From JAHZFN01 sp965149945 (GTDB taxonomy: Bacteria > Bacillota > Dehalobacteriia > UBA4068 > UBA4997), in assembly GCA_965149945.1 (NCBI GenBank), contig CBCTTQ010000030.1, positions 1 through 23,359 of the forward strand: a stretch of DNA of 23,359 nucleotides, in the 5' to 3' direction. Shown here in pieces: positions 7,542-14,544 of this stretch (position 1 is the first letter of the stretch; each line of letters begins with the position of its first letter). Both the position numbers and the translations under genes were made by a program. The notes beneath the pieces were generated by a model. It ran no database searches and was not told the origin of the DNA. It was given only the letters and a program-made list of their open reading frames with translations.

Positions 7542-8219
7542 ATGAAACATAGGCAAGTTACAAGAATTATCATTGATATTACAATGTATCTGATTTTTGC
7601 CGCCCTTATGCAGGAGCATCTATGGTCGGGCGGACTGCACGAATGGCTCGGTATAACATTATTCGTCTTATTTATCACTCATAATATCTTAAATTTTCGC
7701 TGGTACCAATCTCTTTTCAAAGGTAAATATACAGCAGTAAGGTCGGTATCAACAATTATCAACATCGCGCTTCTGATCGCCGTGCTGTGCTGTATGATAA
7801 GCTCGGTACTGGTTTCCGGGGAGATTTTTGCTTTTCTGGATGTGGGCGGCGCGAGGATAGGCAGAACGCTTCATCTCGTATCGACCGCATGGGCCTTTGT
7901 GCTGATGAGCTTGCATTTGGGATTGCACCTAACGTCCTTGGCAAATACATTCAAAACGCGCGGGCAGTTCCCGCGGGCAGTTCAAATCCTGGCTGCTCTT
8001 CTGGCGGTATACGGCGTTTATGTGTTTATTGACAGAGCTTTATACGAGGAATTGTTTTATCTTACCGAGTTTAAGTTTTTTAACACCGATCAATCATCAG
8101 TCTTATACTTTTTGGAAACAGTCGCTATGAACGCTATCCGAGCGTTGGATGAAAAACAAAGCTTATTTTTCTCACATTATGATCCCGCGATTGCGGAGAT
8201 GATGATAAAGCTGCATTAA
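7542..8219 (+). CDS. DUF4405-type membrane protein, probable b-type cytochrome
   Basis: A 225-residue integral membrane protein with four clear hydrophobic helices near residues 10-30, 36-52, 70-92 and 108-130, and a fifth near 145-162. The N-terminal part fits the DUF4405 family, known from flavinylation-associated cytochrome work as cytochrome-b-like proteins. Two histidine pairs have identical spacing: His33/His47 (GLHEWLG...FITHNILN) and His111/His125 (RTLHLVS...MSLHLGLH), each His-x13-His, the pattern expected for two axial-ligated haems between helices. Haem binding is inferred, not shown. The ATG at 7542 follows TGGAGGGAATAAG; an in-frame ATG at 7434 would run inside the hydrolase gene. 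It lies between two lipoprotein hydrolases with 1- and 29-base gaps, so the three are one transcript. Its C-terminal 60 residues are soluble and unrecognised. Confidence 0.85.
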   Translation: MKHRQVTRIIIDITMYLIFAALMQEHLWSGGLHEWLGITLFVLFITHNILNFRWYQSLFKGKYTAVRSVSTIINIALLIAVLCCMISSVLVSGEIFAFLDVGGARIGRTLHLVSTAWAFVLMSLHLGLHLTSLANTFKTRGQFPRAVQILAALLAVYGVYVFIDRALYEELFYLTEFKFFNTDQSSVLYFLETVAMNAIRALDEKQSLFFSHYDPAIAEMMIKLH

Positions 8220-8248
8220 CAGCGGATCTTCAAAAAGAGGTGAAGCAG

Positions 8249-9115
8249 GTGAAAAAAAGGATAGTCTTATCAATTATATTGATGATGTTGTTTTTGTTTA
8301 CCGCTTGCTCGGCAGATCAGCCGATAGATAAGTCTGAAAACAGCGATATATCCGAAACCGTCATTGCCGAATCGGAAGCTCAGAGCAAAGCAGGGAATTT
8401 GCCTAAAAAGACGGGTCTGATTGCTGAACAGATTTTGAACGGTAATGACGGCGCAATCCATTATAGCTATTACTTGCCGGAGGATTACGACCAGAATAAG
8501 ACTTATCCTTTGGTCGTAACGATGCCGGGATACGATATGATGTGGTTCGGAGAGAATTCCTCGGGCAGCAATTTGGAGTGGAACGGCTTTCGAGTATGGA
8601 CAGAGCTCCCCGAAGATATGATTGTCGTTTCTGCCCAGCTTACCGATTGGCACGAAACCTCTGCGCGGCAAGCGATTGAATTAACGGAATATTTTATGGA
8701 CCACTTTTCAGTTGATCCGGCAAGAGTTTATGCAGCCGGATATTCGGCAGGCGGCGAAACAATGTCACAGGCGGTTTCTATGCGGCCGGATCTATATGCG
8801 TCCTATCTGCACGGGGCTTCACAATGGGACGGTGATTATCAACCGATAGCCCAAAACGATATAGCGGTATATATTTTTATGGTTGAAAACGACGAATATT
8901 ACGGTTCCGCAAAAGCACGATCCGCTTATGACGGTTTGCGGGCAGCTTATCGTGAAAAGGGATATACGGACGAACAAATCAGCGAACGACTGGTTGTGGA
9001 AATCCCTGATAACGAATACTTTAACAGTCGCGGCATTGATCATTATCACAGCGGCGGGAATATTGTGTTTGATGATGAAAGTGTTTTGAATTGGATTACT
9101 TCAAAAAGCAAGTGA
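8249..9115 (+). CDS. second lipoprotein alpha/beta hydrolase (prolyl-oligopeptidase-like)
   Basis: A 288-residue secreted lipoprotein hydrolase. The signal peptide is MKKRIVLSIILMMLFLFTAC with the lipid-modified cysteine at residue 20, followed by a low-complexity acidic linker. The catalytic domain has YYLPEDYDQNKTYPLVVTMPGY, the nucleophile elbow GYSAGG with Ser166, and SQWDGDYQPIA. The catalytic His is probably in the IDHYHSGGN segment near the end. This layout is that of PHB-depolymerase/prolyl-oligopeptidase-like esterases, a different subfamily from the upstream hydrolase. I chose the GTG at 8249 because AAAAGAGGTG sits about 7 bases before it; a GTG at 8240 is possible but its ribosome site is poor. 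It is the last gene of the hydrolase/DUF4405 transcript, about 110 bases before a long hairpin. The substrate is unknown. Confidence 0.87.
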   Translation: MKKRIVLSIILMMLFLFTACSADQPIDKSENSDISETVIAESEAQSKAGNLPKKTGLIAEQILNGNDGAIHYSYYLPEDYDQNKTYPLVVTMPGYDMMWFGENSSGSNLEWNGFRVWTELPEDMIVVSAQLTDWHETSARQAIELTEYFMDHFSVDPARVYAAGYSAGGETMSQAVSMRPDLYASYLHGASQWDGDYQPIAQNDIAVYIFMVENDEYYGSAKARSAYDGLRAAYREKGYTDEQISERLVVEIPDNEYFNSRGIDHYHSGGNIVFDDESVLNWITSKSK

Positions 9116-9464
9116 CTGTAACGAAAATCTTTTTTTTGCGGTGATCCATACGATGTCTGTGAAATTGCCTGTTGCGGTACTTTTTATCAGCGCTCGGTGT
9201 GCTGGAGAGGTTTGCTGAAATTTCAATAAAACCTGAATTTGACGTGTTTTGTTCAAAAACACGTCAAATTCAGGTTTTTACGCTTTGGAAATCAAACAGG
9301 GTGGAAATTGGAAGATTTTGCGCAAAGAAATAAATTATTTTGCGCGAAATTTTGTACGCCTGTGGATTTCTCTTGATAAAAAGGCAGTAAACCGACCGCT
9401 TTTTTTGATAACAAGGTGATGAGAGCTGGCGCTCGACGCTTTCAAAGGGGCTTTGTTTATATGT
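9116..9464. other. convergent intergenic region between hydrolase and ABC operons
   Basis: This 349-base gap separates the ends of two convergent transcripts. Apart from the long hairpin at 9228-9278 there is no open reading frame worth calling. Two copies of a TTTTGCGC core (around 9313 and 9342) lie about 30 bases apart in an AT-rich setting; their meaning is unclear. Confidence 0.5.
9228..9278. terminator. 23-base perfect hairpin, probable bidirectional terminator
   Basis: Bases 9228-9250 (AAAACCTGAATTTGACGTG plus TTTT) are perfectly complementary to 9256-9278, with a 5-base loop. The arms begin with AAAA and end with TTTT, so a U run follows the stem on either strand (TTTTT on plus, TTTTATT on minus). 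It lies where the plus-strand hydrolase transcript and the minus-strand importer transcript converge. The stem is longer than usual for an intrinsic terminator. Confidence 0.8.
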
Positions 9465-10235
9465 TTAATCAGAATGAGATTTTTCCCGGAATACATAAAA
9501 GCGGTGTTGATCCAACAAAAAGGAGGCGGTTTTTACCTGAAAGACTTGATCGATTTTTCCGCTTTGCACCACCGCTTCCGGCGTGCCGGCGGTGATGATT
9601 TTACCGCTTTGCATCAGAATCACCCGATGAGAGTTGTGCAGCGCCAAGTTCAAATCATGGAGTACCATGACGATGGTTTTGCCCTGATTGTTTAATTCTC
9701 GCACTAACGCCATGATTTCCAGTTGGTGATTAATGTCCAGATAAGTGGTAGGTTCATCCAGCATCAACAGGGGGGTGTCCTGTGCTAACGCCATGGCGAT
9801 GAAGGCGCGCTGTCGCTCTCCGCCGGAAAGTTGGTTGAGATTTTTTTTGCGCAGTTCCGCTATATGAGCGGTTGTCATGGCTGCTTCGATGATGGTTTTG
9901 TCCTGTCTGGATCCGAGGCGGCGATAAGAACGATAGGGAAAACGCCCGTGCCCCACCAGCGTTTCCACTGTTACATCAGGAATCGCTTCGGATTGCAGCA
10001 GAATGGATACCCGGCGGGCGTATTCTTTACGGCGAAATTGGGTGATGTTTTGTCCCTGCAGAAGGATTCTTCCTCGCTGGGGACGCAACAATCCGGCGCC
10101 CAGTTTTAGCAAGGTGGATTTGCCGCAGCCGTTGGGACCGATAATGGTGGTGATTTTTCCTTCCGCGAAAGTAATATTGATATTTTGCAACAGCGGAAAA
10201 TGATAGCCGAAACTGAGCTGATCAAAGGTTAACAT
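9465..10235 (-). CDS. FecE/BtuD-type ABC transporter ATP-binding protein
   Basis: A 256-residue ATPase of the iron-siderophore/haem/cobalamin importer class, energising the FecCD permease encoded just upstream. Walker A is GPNGCGKST (residues 33-41), the ABC signature is LSGGERQR, Walker B is LLMLDEPTTYLD, and the switch histidine is in VLHDLNLALHNSHRVI. TTYLDINHQLEIM is the characteristic D-loop region of the FecE/FhuC group. The ATG at 10235 follows AAGGAGG with 8 bases of spacing and overlaps the permease stop by 7 bases, so translation is probably coupled. It is the last gene of a four-gene operon; the nearest hairpin is about 190 bases further downstream. Substrate specificity is set by the binding protein, not by this subunit. 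Confidence 0.96.
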   Translation of the reverse strand: MLTFDQLSFGYHFPLLQNINITFAEGKITTIIGPNGCGKSTLLKLGAGLLRPQRGRILLQGQNITQFRRKEYARRVSILLQSEAIPDVTVETLVGHGRFPYRSYRRLGSRQDKTIIEAAMTTAHIAELRKKNLNQLSGGERQRAFIAMALAQDTPLLMLDEPTTYLDINHQLEIMALVRELNNQGKTIVMVLHDLNLALHNSHRVILMQSGKIITAGTPEAVVQSGKIDQVFQVKTASFLLDQHRFYVFREKSHSD

Positions 10236-11260
10236 TTGCTGCGCCTCCTTGTGCGGAATATCAGGTAGATGAAAAAGGGACCGCCGATAAAAGCCATTAG
10301 GATACCCACCGGCAACTCATAGGGCAGAAAGAGAACACGCGCCAACATGTCGCAAAAGACTACAAACGCCATGCCTGCCAAAGCGGCGGCGGGCAGTACA
10401 CAGCGATTGTTATTGCCTAAGAGAAAACGAACCGCATGAGGAACAATTAATCCCACAAATCCCAATAATCCCGCAAAGCTGACGGCGGCGCCTGCCAGTA
10501 CCGCGGCAATCCCCATCAATAGGAATTGATAGCGGAACACATTCATGCCCAGGGCGTGGGCGGTGTTTTTCCCCAGCGCCAGGATATTTAACTCATTGCG
10601 GAAAAACAACGCTGCCGCCAGACCGATGAGGATGTAAACGGCGGGCGCTTGCAGAATTTCCATGGTGACAGATGACAATCCCCCAACCAGAAAAGAGGCT
10701 GAACCGATGTAAGCGTCGGGATTAATGATCATAATGGTATTCATTCCGGCGCCGAAAATGCTGCTGATGGCAATCCCTGTCAGAATGATGGTCATGCGGG
10801 AGGCGTTTTCTCCCAAAGAGAGGAATAAAATGAGCAGCGCTGTCAGCAGCGCTCCCAGGAAGGCCGCCAGCGGCAATAGCTGAGCGCTGTTCGGCAGAAA
10901 TGCGGCGCATAATAAAACCAGCAGACCGGCGCCGGAATTGATCCCGATGATGTTGGGACTGGCCAGGGGATTGTTGAGCACTGCTTGAATGATAGCGCCT
11001 GCTACCGCTAAAGCTCCGCCCGCTAAAATGGCTGCTAAAAGACGAGGCAGGCGGATATAGAGGATGATGCGGTAAGCGGTGGAGTCGGGGGTGTCGTTTG
11101 TCAGTACTTGCCATACCTCCGCCGGTGTATGGTTGGTGGTGCCCAAGCAAAGGCTAAGTAAGCTGAAGGAGAGCAGCGCGGCGGCAAAAATTCCCAACCA
11201 AAGACCGCAGCGCCGTTGAGAAAAATTATTGGCCGTAGAGAATTTCCGCGAGTTTGTCAT
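10229..11260 (-). CDS. FecCD-family ABC transporter permease
   Basis: A 343-residue polytopic permease, the normal size for the FecCD/BtuC family, which forms a homodimeric channel for iron chelates, haem or cobalamin. After a short basic cytoplasmic N-terminus there are about ten hydrophobic helices. Family blocks visible are YIRLPRLLAAILAGGALAVAGAIIQAVLNNPLASPNIIGINSGAG (the pore and substrate-contact region), and GFVGLIVPHAVRFLLG with ELPVGILMAFIGGPFFIYLI near the end, which contact the ATPase. The ATG at 11260 is preceded by GGAG with 8 bases of spacing and overlaps the binding-protein gene by 35 bases. A start slightly further in is possible because the first 18 residues are not conserved in the family. 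It is intact. Confidence 0.96.
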   Translation of the reverse strand: MTNSRKFSTANNFSQRRCGLWLGIFAAALLSFSLLSLCLGTTNHTPAEVWQVLTNDTPDSTAYRIILYIRLPRLLAAILAGGALAVAGAIIQAVLNNPLASPNIIGINSGAGLLVLLCAAFLPNSAQLLPLAAFLGALLTALLILFLSLGENASRMTIILTGIAISSIFGAGMNTIMIINPDAYIGSASFLVGGLSSVTMEILQAPAVYILIGLAAALFFRNELNILALGKNTAHALGMNVFRYQFLLMGIAAVLAGAAVSFAGLLGFVGLIVPHAVRFLLGNNNRCVLPAAALAGMAFVVFCDMLARVLFLPYELPVGILMAFIGGPFFIYLIFRTRRRSKC

Positions 11261-12167
11261 AGCTTTTGCTCCATTGATCGTTTGGTTTGTACTGGAAGAG
11301 CGAGGGGTCTAAAACATGGTAGCCGCCTGTTTGTACGGCGCTGAGGCCTGCCCAGGCAGGGTTGCTTTCCAGATAGGCGGTCAGGCTTTCGGCAGCGGCG
11401 TCTTTACTGTATCCCATGGGGATTACCAGAATAAAATCGGGATCCATCTCTACAATGGCCTCTACGCTGAATGTCTGGAGCAAGGAAGGATTTTCGTCCG
11501 CCAGATTGACGCAGCCCAAATCTTTAAGCATGGCTCCGGTCATGGTATCAGAGGTTTGCGCGCGTACTCCTTGGGAATAGGTGATCAGCAGCAGTACGGT
11601 CGGCGGTGTTTGATTTTGGGTTTCCGCAATGGTCGCTTCAATGTCTTCCTGTACGGCGACGCCGTATTTTTGATATGATTCCGGATGACCGGTAATTTGA
11701 CTGAAAAGTTCCAATGTGTTCAAGTAATCCGCAAAGGAGTTGATATCAAAATAGGCGTGGGGGATGCCGGCCTGTGTCAATGTGGCGTCCAGCGCTGTTT
11801 GTTGCGCGGTAGCGGCGGAAAGAATGACGAAGTCTGGATTCAGAGCCAGAATGGATTCCGGGCTGGGGGCGTCGTGAGCGCCGATTTTCGTTACATGATC
11901 GGGGACGGTGAAATCGGCGTCGTCGGCAATGCCTGCCAGGCTTTCCTGTCCGCCCGCCAGCAGCCAGATATCTGCCAGACCACCCATGCAGGCAACAACG
12001 GTTTGGGGTTGATCCACTGTGACGGTGGTTCCCAGGGCATCGGTGAAAGTGACGGCGGTGGCGCTTTCTGCGGGGGCGGAAGTTTCCTTCGGGGCGCCGC
12101 AGCCCGCCGAGCAGAGGAGCAGCAGACAGAGGAGGAATAGGGGAATTTTTTTGACTTGTTTCAACAT
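11226..12167 (-). CDS. substrate-binding lipoprotein of an iron-chelate/tetrapyrrole-type ABC importer
   Basis: A 313-residue extracytoplasmic binding protein of the class III (TroA/BtuF-like) fold. The signal peptide MLKQVKKIPLFLLCLLLLCSAGC ends in a lipobox with the modified cysteine at residue 23, so it is anchored outside the membrane. The mature part has the type-III opening FTDALGTTVTVDQPQTVVACMGG, then IGAHDAPSPESILALNPDFVILS, and in the second lobe VEAIVEMDPDFILVI and AVQTGGYHVLDPSLF. The ligand cannot be read from the sequence: siderophore, haem, cobamide or a metal-chelate remain open. The ATG at 12167 follows AAAGGAGC with 6 bases of spacing. It lies 44 bases after a NirJ-like radical SAM gene, which favours a tetrapyrrole or iron-related ligand. 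Confidence 0.93.
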   Translation of the reverse strand: MLKQVKKIPLFLLCLLLLCSAGCGAPKETSAPAESATAVTFTDALGTTVTVDQPQTVVACMGGLADIWLLAGGQESLAGIADDADFTVPDHVTKIGAHDAPSPESILALNPDFVILSAATAQQTALDATLTQAGIPHAYFDINSFADYLNTLELFSQITGHPESYQKYGVAVQEDIEATIAETQNQTPPTVLLLITYSQGVRAQTSDTMTGAMLKDLGCVNLADENPSLLQTFSVEAIVEMDPDFILVIPMGYSKDAAAESLTAYLESNPAWAGLSAVQTGGYHVLDPSLFQYKPNDQWSKSYDKLAEILYGQ

Positions 12168-12211
12168 GGAATGCTCCTTTGGTATCTAAATATAACGTTG
12201 CGGGTGGTGAC

Positions 12212-13228
12212 TCAGAGATTTTTTTCTTGCATTGCGCGGAGCAAATCTTTGCCGTAGGCGCAGTAGCTGTCTTCTGCCATATAATCTCCGTCGTGATAAT
12301 AACTGCCGCGGGCGCGACAGCCGCCGCAACAGCTTTTGAATTCGCATTGTCCGCAGGTGCCGCCGTAAGCTTCGGTGCGTAGTTTTTGGAACAGAGGGCT
12401 TTCTTGCCAAACTTGGGCAAAATCATCAGTGTGAACATCGCCCGCCTCTTCTGTCATATAAGCGCAGGGGCGGATTTTACCTGTCGGGCTGATGATGCAG
12501 TAAGTGATGCCTGCCAAACAGCCGCGGGAAAATCGCGAGGGGATTTCCATTTGTTGCGCCACTCTGGTAAACTGCGGAGCGCAAGTAGGTTTGACGCTGA
12601 TGGGGACTTGGGCGGATTTTGCCATGATTTTCCGCAAAGTGCGTTCGTAAGCCATGACTTCCAGGGAAGTTTCCTCGATATATTTGCCGCGTCCCACCGG
12701 AATCAGGAAAAACACCTGTACCGCCATGGCGCCCATTTCTACGGCGAAATCGATCATTTGGCAGACTTCCTCGCGATTCCAATCCATCAAGGTGATATGA
12801 ATTTGAAAGGGGAGTCCGGCCGCGCGGCAATTTTTCATGCCGGCAACGGTCAGCTGAAAGGCTTGGGGATCGCCGCGGAAACGGTTGTGTTTTTCCGGAT
12901 CCAGACTGTCCAGACTGATGCCCATGGCGGCGGCGCCGGCTTGTTTCAGTTTTTTCGCGGTTTTCGGGTCAATCAACATACCGTTGGTACCGAATACCGG
13001 TCGCAGTCCTTTGGCGGCGGCATAAGCGACTAAGGTGAAAATATCCGAGCGCATCAGCGGTTCTCCGCCGCTGAAAATCATGATTTTGAATCCAGCCGCG
13101 GCAATACGGTCAATCATCGCTTTGGCTTCTTCAGTGGTCAGTTCCTGTTGGGACTTTTCTCCCGCGTCTTGGTAGCAATGACTGCATTTTAAATTGCACT
13201 GATTGGTGGTCATCCATGAAACGATCAT
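12212..13228 (-). CDS. NirJ2-like radical SAM/SPASM enzyme (haem d1/alternative haem pathway family)
   Basis: A 338-residue radical SAM protein. The 4Fe-4S/SAM motif is C11-x3-C15-x2-C18 in TTNQCNLKCSHCYQDAGE, followed by the SAM-binding FSGGEPLMR. The C-terminal third is a SPASM-type domain with many cysteines: SRGCLAGITYCIISPTGKIRPCAY, then CGQCEFKSCCGGCRARGSY and DSYCAYG. The N-terminal MIVSWMTTNQCN and the C-terminal CGGCRARGSYYHDGDYMAED segment are characteristic of the NirJ/AhbC/AhbD group, which edits tetrapyrrole side chains in haem d1 and siroheme-dependent haem synthesis. The Firmicutes NirJ2 branch fits best. The exact reaction is not established for that branch, and a peptide-modifying SPASM enzyme cannot be excluded. 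The ATG at 13228 follows GGAAAGGAAG. It is the first gene of the importer operon, behind a near-consensus promoter. Confidence 0.82.
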   Translation of the reverse strand: MIVSWMTTNQCNLKCSHCYQDAGEKSQQELTTEEAKAMIDRIAAAGFKIMIFSGGEPLMRSDIFTLVAYAAAKGLRPVFGTNGMLIDPKTAKKLKQAGAAAMGISLDSLDPEKHNRFRGDPQAFQLTVAGMKNCRAAGLPFQIHITLMDWNREEVCQMIDFAVEMGAMAVQVFFLIPVGRGKYIEETSLEVMAYERTLRKIMAKSAQVPISVKPTCAPQFTRVAQQMEIPSRFSRGCLAGITYCIISPTGKIRPCAYMTEEAGDVHTDDFAQVWQESPLFQKLRTEAYGGTCGQCEFKSCCGGCRARGSYYHDGDYMAEDSYCAYGKDLLRAMQEKNL

Positions 13229-13268
13229 CTTGTTCTTCCTTTCCCATGTGAATTCTGCCGACGTTGAA

Positions 13269-13299
13269 AAACAATGAACATTGTTTAAAAATGTTCATT
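13269..13299. promoter_or_regulatory. inverted-repeat operator just downstream of the promoter
   Basis: AATGAACAT at 13273-13281 and ATGTTCATT at 13291-13299 are perfect inverted repeats around a 9-base spacer. A second, overlapping palindrome uses the left half: AAACAATG-AA-CATTGTTT at 13269-13286. The sites occupy roughly +6 to +36 of the predicted transcript, a position where a bound repressor would block the polymerase. The TGAACA/TGTTCA arms look like a TetR-family operator, but no regulator gene lies nearby and the family is a guess. A hairpin in the leader RNA is an alternative reading. Confidence 0.65.
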
Positions 13300-13311
13300 A
13301 CGACAATCTGT

Positions 13312-13340
13312 AGTATACCATTCGGACAAGCTTCTGTCAA
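13312..13340 (-). promoter_or_regulatory. near-consensus sigma70-type promoter of the radical SAM/importer operon
   Basis: Read on the minus strand, -35 is TTGACA (plus 13335-13340) and -10 is TATACT (plus 13312-13317), separated by exactly 17 bases. Transcription should begin near 13305, giving a leader of about 75 bases before the radical SAM start codon. The strong promoter combined with an operator just downstream suggests tight repression. Confidence 0.85.
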
Positions 13341-13517
13341 GAAAAAAGGCAAGTATCGGGGAAAGGGAACAATGGACGTTCTGAGAGGAAAGAAGCCTGT
13401 CCGCGTCGAATTGTTTGGACGGTAGATCGGGACGTTTTGGACGCGGTTCTGTCCGAAATGTTTGGAAAAACGCGGAAATGATTTCGAGAAACCTTGTTTT
13501 GCGGAAAGGAGAGAGGT

Positions 13518-14435
13518 GTGTTGTGTAATTCCGGATTGCCGCCTTCTTTTTGTGTAAAAGAAGAAAAGAAAATTACTGCCAGAGTGGGGCTGGCGCTGTT
13601 TCTCATCATGCCGTTATCTTTAACGGTACAGATGGGATTGGGCGCGGTGCTGCCGCAGCAGTGGAACCCTCTGGCGCGAATGTGGATATTAGTGATTGTT
13701 TCGCAGTATTTGGTCGCTTATTCGTTGGTTATCCTTTTGCTTCGCTCTTTACCAGGACGGCCTCCGCGGCGGCGATTTCTGGACGGAAAGACTTTTTGGC
13801 GTTTGTTTTGCATTTCCTATTTATTATTGATGGTGGGTAATTTGCTTGGAAGACTGAGTGGACGGATTTGGGAAAATTGGTTTGGGATGCCGAGCAATCC
13901 TTTGTTGGATCAACTGCTGAGTCAGAGTAATTTGCCGTGGCTGTTTTTGGTATTGGTAGTTTTGGCTCCGTTGTATGAAGAATGGATTTTTCGAAAATTG
14001 CTGTTGGATCGACTGGTCAAATACGGGGAGCTGCCGGCGGTATTTACTTCGGGGCTGTTGTTTGGCTTGTACCACGGTAATGTGGAACAATTTTTCTATG
14101 CGGTATTTATCGGTTGGCTGCTGGCATATGTTTATGTGAAAACGGGACGGGTCGGCTATTGTGTCGTGTTGCATATGCTCATTAATTTTTTTGGCTCCAT
14201 TGTTCCTTTGCAAGTATTGCGTCTGGAGGGAACCATGTGGGCGGGAATCTATGGTCTGTTGGTTTTGCTGTTTTTGGTTTTGGGACTGGTTTACGGGATC
14301 AGCGCCCGCCGAAGCTGGCATTTTCGGCTGTCTGATTTCGCTATTGATAACAAAACAGGCGCTGCCGTTATTTGGAACAACTGGGGGATGTATCTGGCGC
14401 TTTTCGGCGGATTGTTCTTTTTCTTTTGGCAATGA
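13518..14435 (+). CDS. CPBP-family intramembrane metalloprotease
   Basis: A 305-residue membrane protein of the CPBP/Abi (CAAX protease and bacteriocin-processing) family. All three metal-site motifs are present: E154-E155-x3-R159 (LYEEWIFRKLLL), H186 in FGLYHGN, and H219-x3-N223 in HMLINFFG. About eight hydrophobic helices surround them, and the last 20 residues form another hydrophobic helix. Members cleave within or near the membrane and are linked to bacteriocin immunity, prenyl-protein processing or signalling; the substrate here is unknown. The start is chosen as the GTG at 13518 behind AAAGGAGAGAGG. A TTG at 13521 is almost as likely, and a TTG at 13494 lies before the ribosome site. 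It stands alone, 83 bases before the polymerase IV promoter region ends, and no clear promoter of its own was found. Confidence 0.9.
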   Translation: MLCNSGLPPSFCVKEEKKITARVGLALFLIMPLSLTVQMGLGAVLPQQWNPLARMWILVIVSQYLVAYSLVILLLRSLPGRPPRRRFLDGKTFWRLFCISYLLLMVGNLLGRLSGRIWENWFGMPSNPLLDQLLSQSNLPWLFLVLVVLAPLYEEWIFRKLLLDRLVKYGELPAVFTSGLLFGLYHGNVEQFFYAVFIGWLLAYVYVKTGRVGYCVVLHMLINFFGSIVPLQVLRLEGTMWAGIYGLLVLLFLVLGLVYGISARRSWHFRLSDFAIDNKTGAAVIWNNWGMYLALFGGLFFFFWQ

Positions 14436-14473
14436 AAAAACGGGCGCCGCCGCCATTGGGTTATAAATGGTCC

Positions 14474-14502
14474 TTGCTCTTTCGAGTAAAATGTGGTATG
14501 CT
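14474..14502 (+). promoter_or_regulatory. promoter of the polymerase IV gene
   Basis: TTGCTC at 14474-14479 and TATGCT at 14497-14502 are separated by 17 bases. The predicted start of transcription near 14509 places the LexA box immediately downstream, which is the arrangement expected for an SOS-repressed gene. Confidence 0.7.
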
Positions 14503-14516
14503 GAACACAGGATATG

Positions 14517-14530
14517 CGAACAAATGTTCG
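14517..14530. promoter_or_regulatory. LexA (SOS) box, Gram-positive type
   Basis: CGAACAAATGTTCG matches the Bacillus-type LexA operator CGAAC-N4-GTTCG at every defined position. It lies about 15 bases downstream of the -10 element and directly before the ribosome binding site AAAGAGGTG of the polymerase IV gene. LexA binding here would block transcription until DNA damage triggers cleavage of LexA. Confidence 0.92.
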
Positions 14531-14544
14531 AAAGAGGTGAAAAA

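Noticed and set aside
9305..9355. Pair of TTTTGCGC repeats considered as an attachment site or repeat element
   Set aside because: The repeat is too short, AT-rich around it, and there is no integrase or second boundary in the window.
12386..13033. 215-codon open frame on the plus strand
   Set aside because: It is antisense to the radical SAM gene, whose cysteine motifs are unambiguous.
13824..14456. 210-codon open frame on the minus strand
   Set aside because: It is antisense to the CPBP protease, which has all three metal-site motifs in order.
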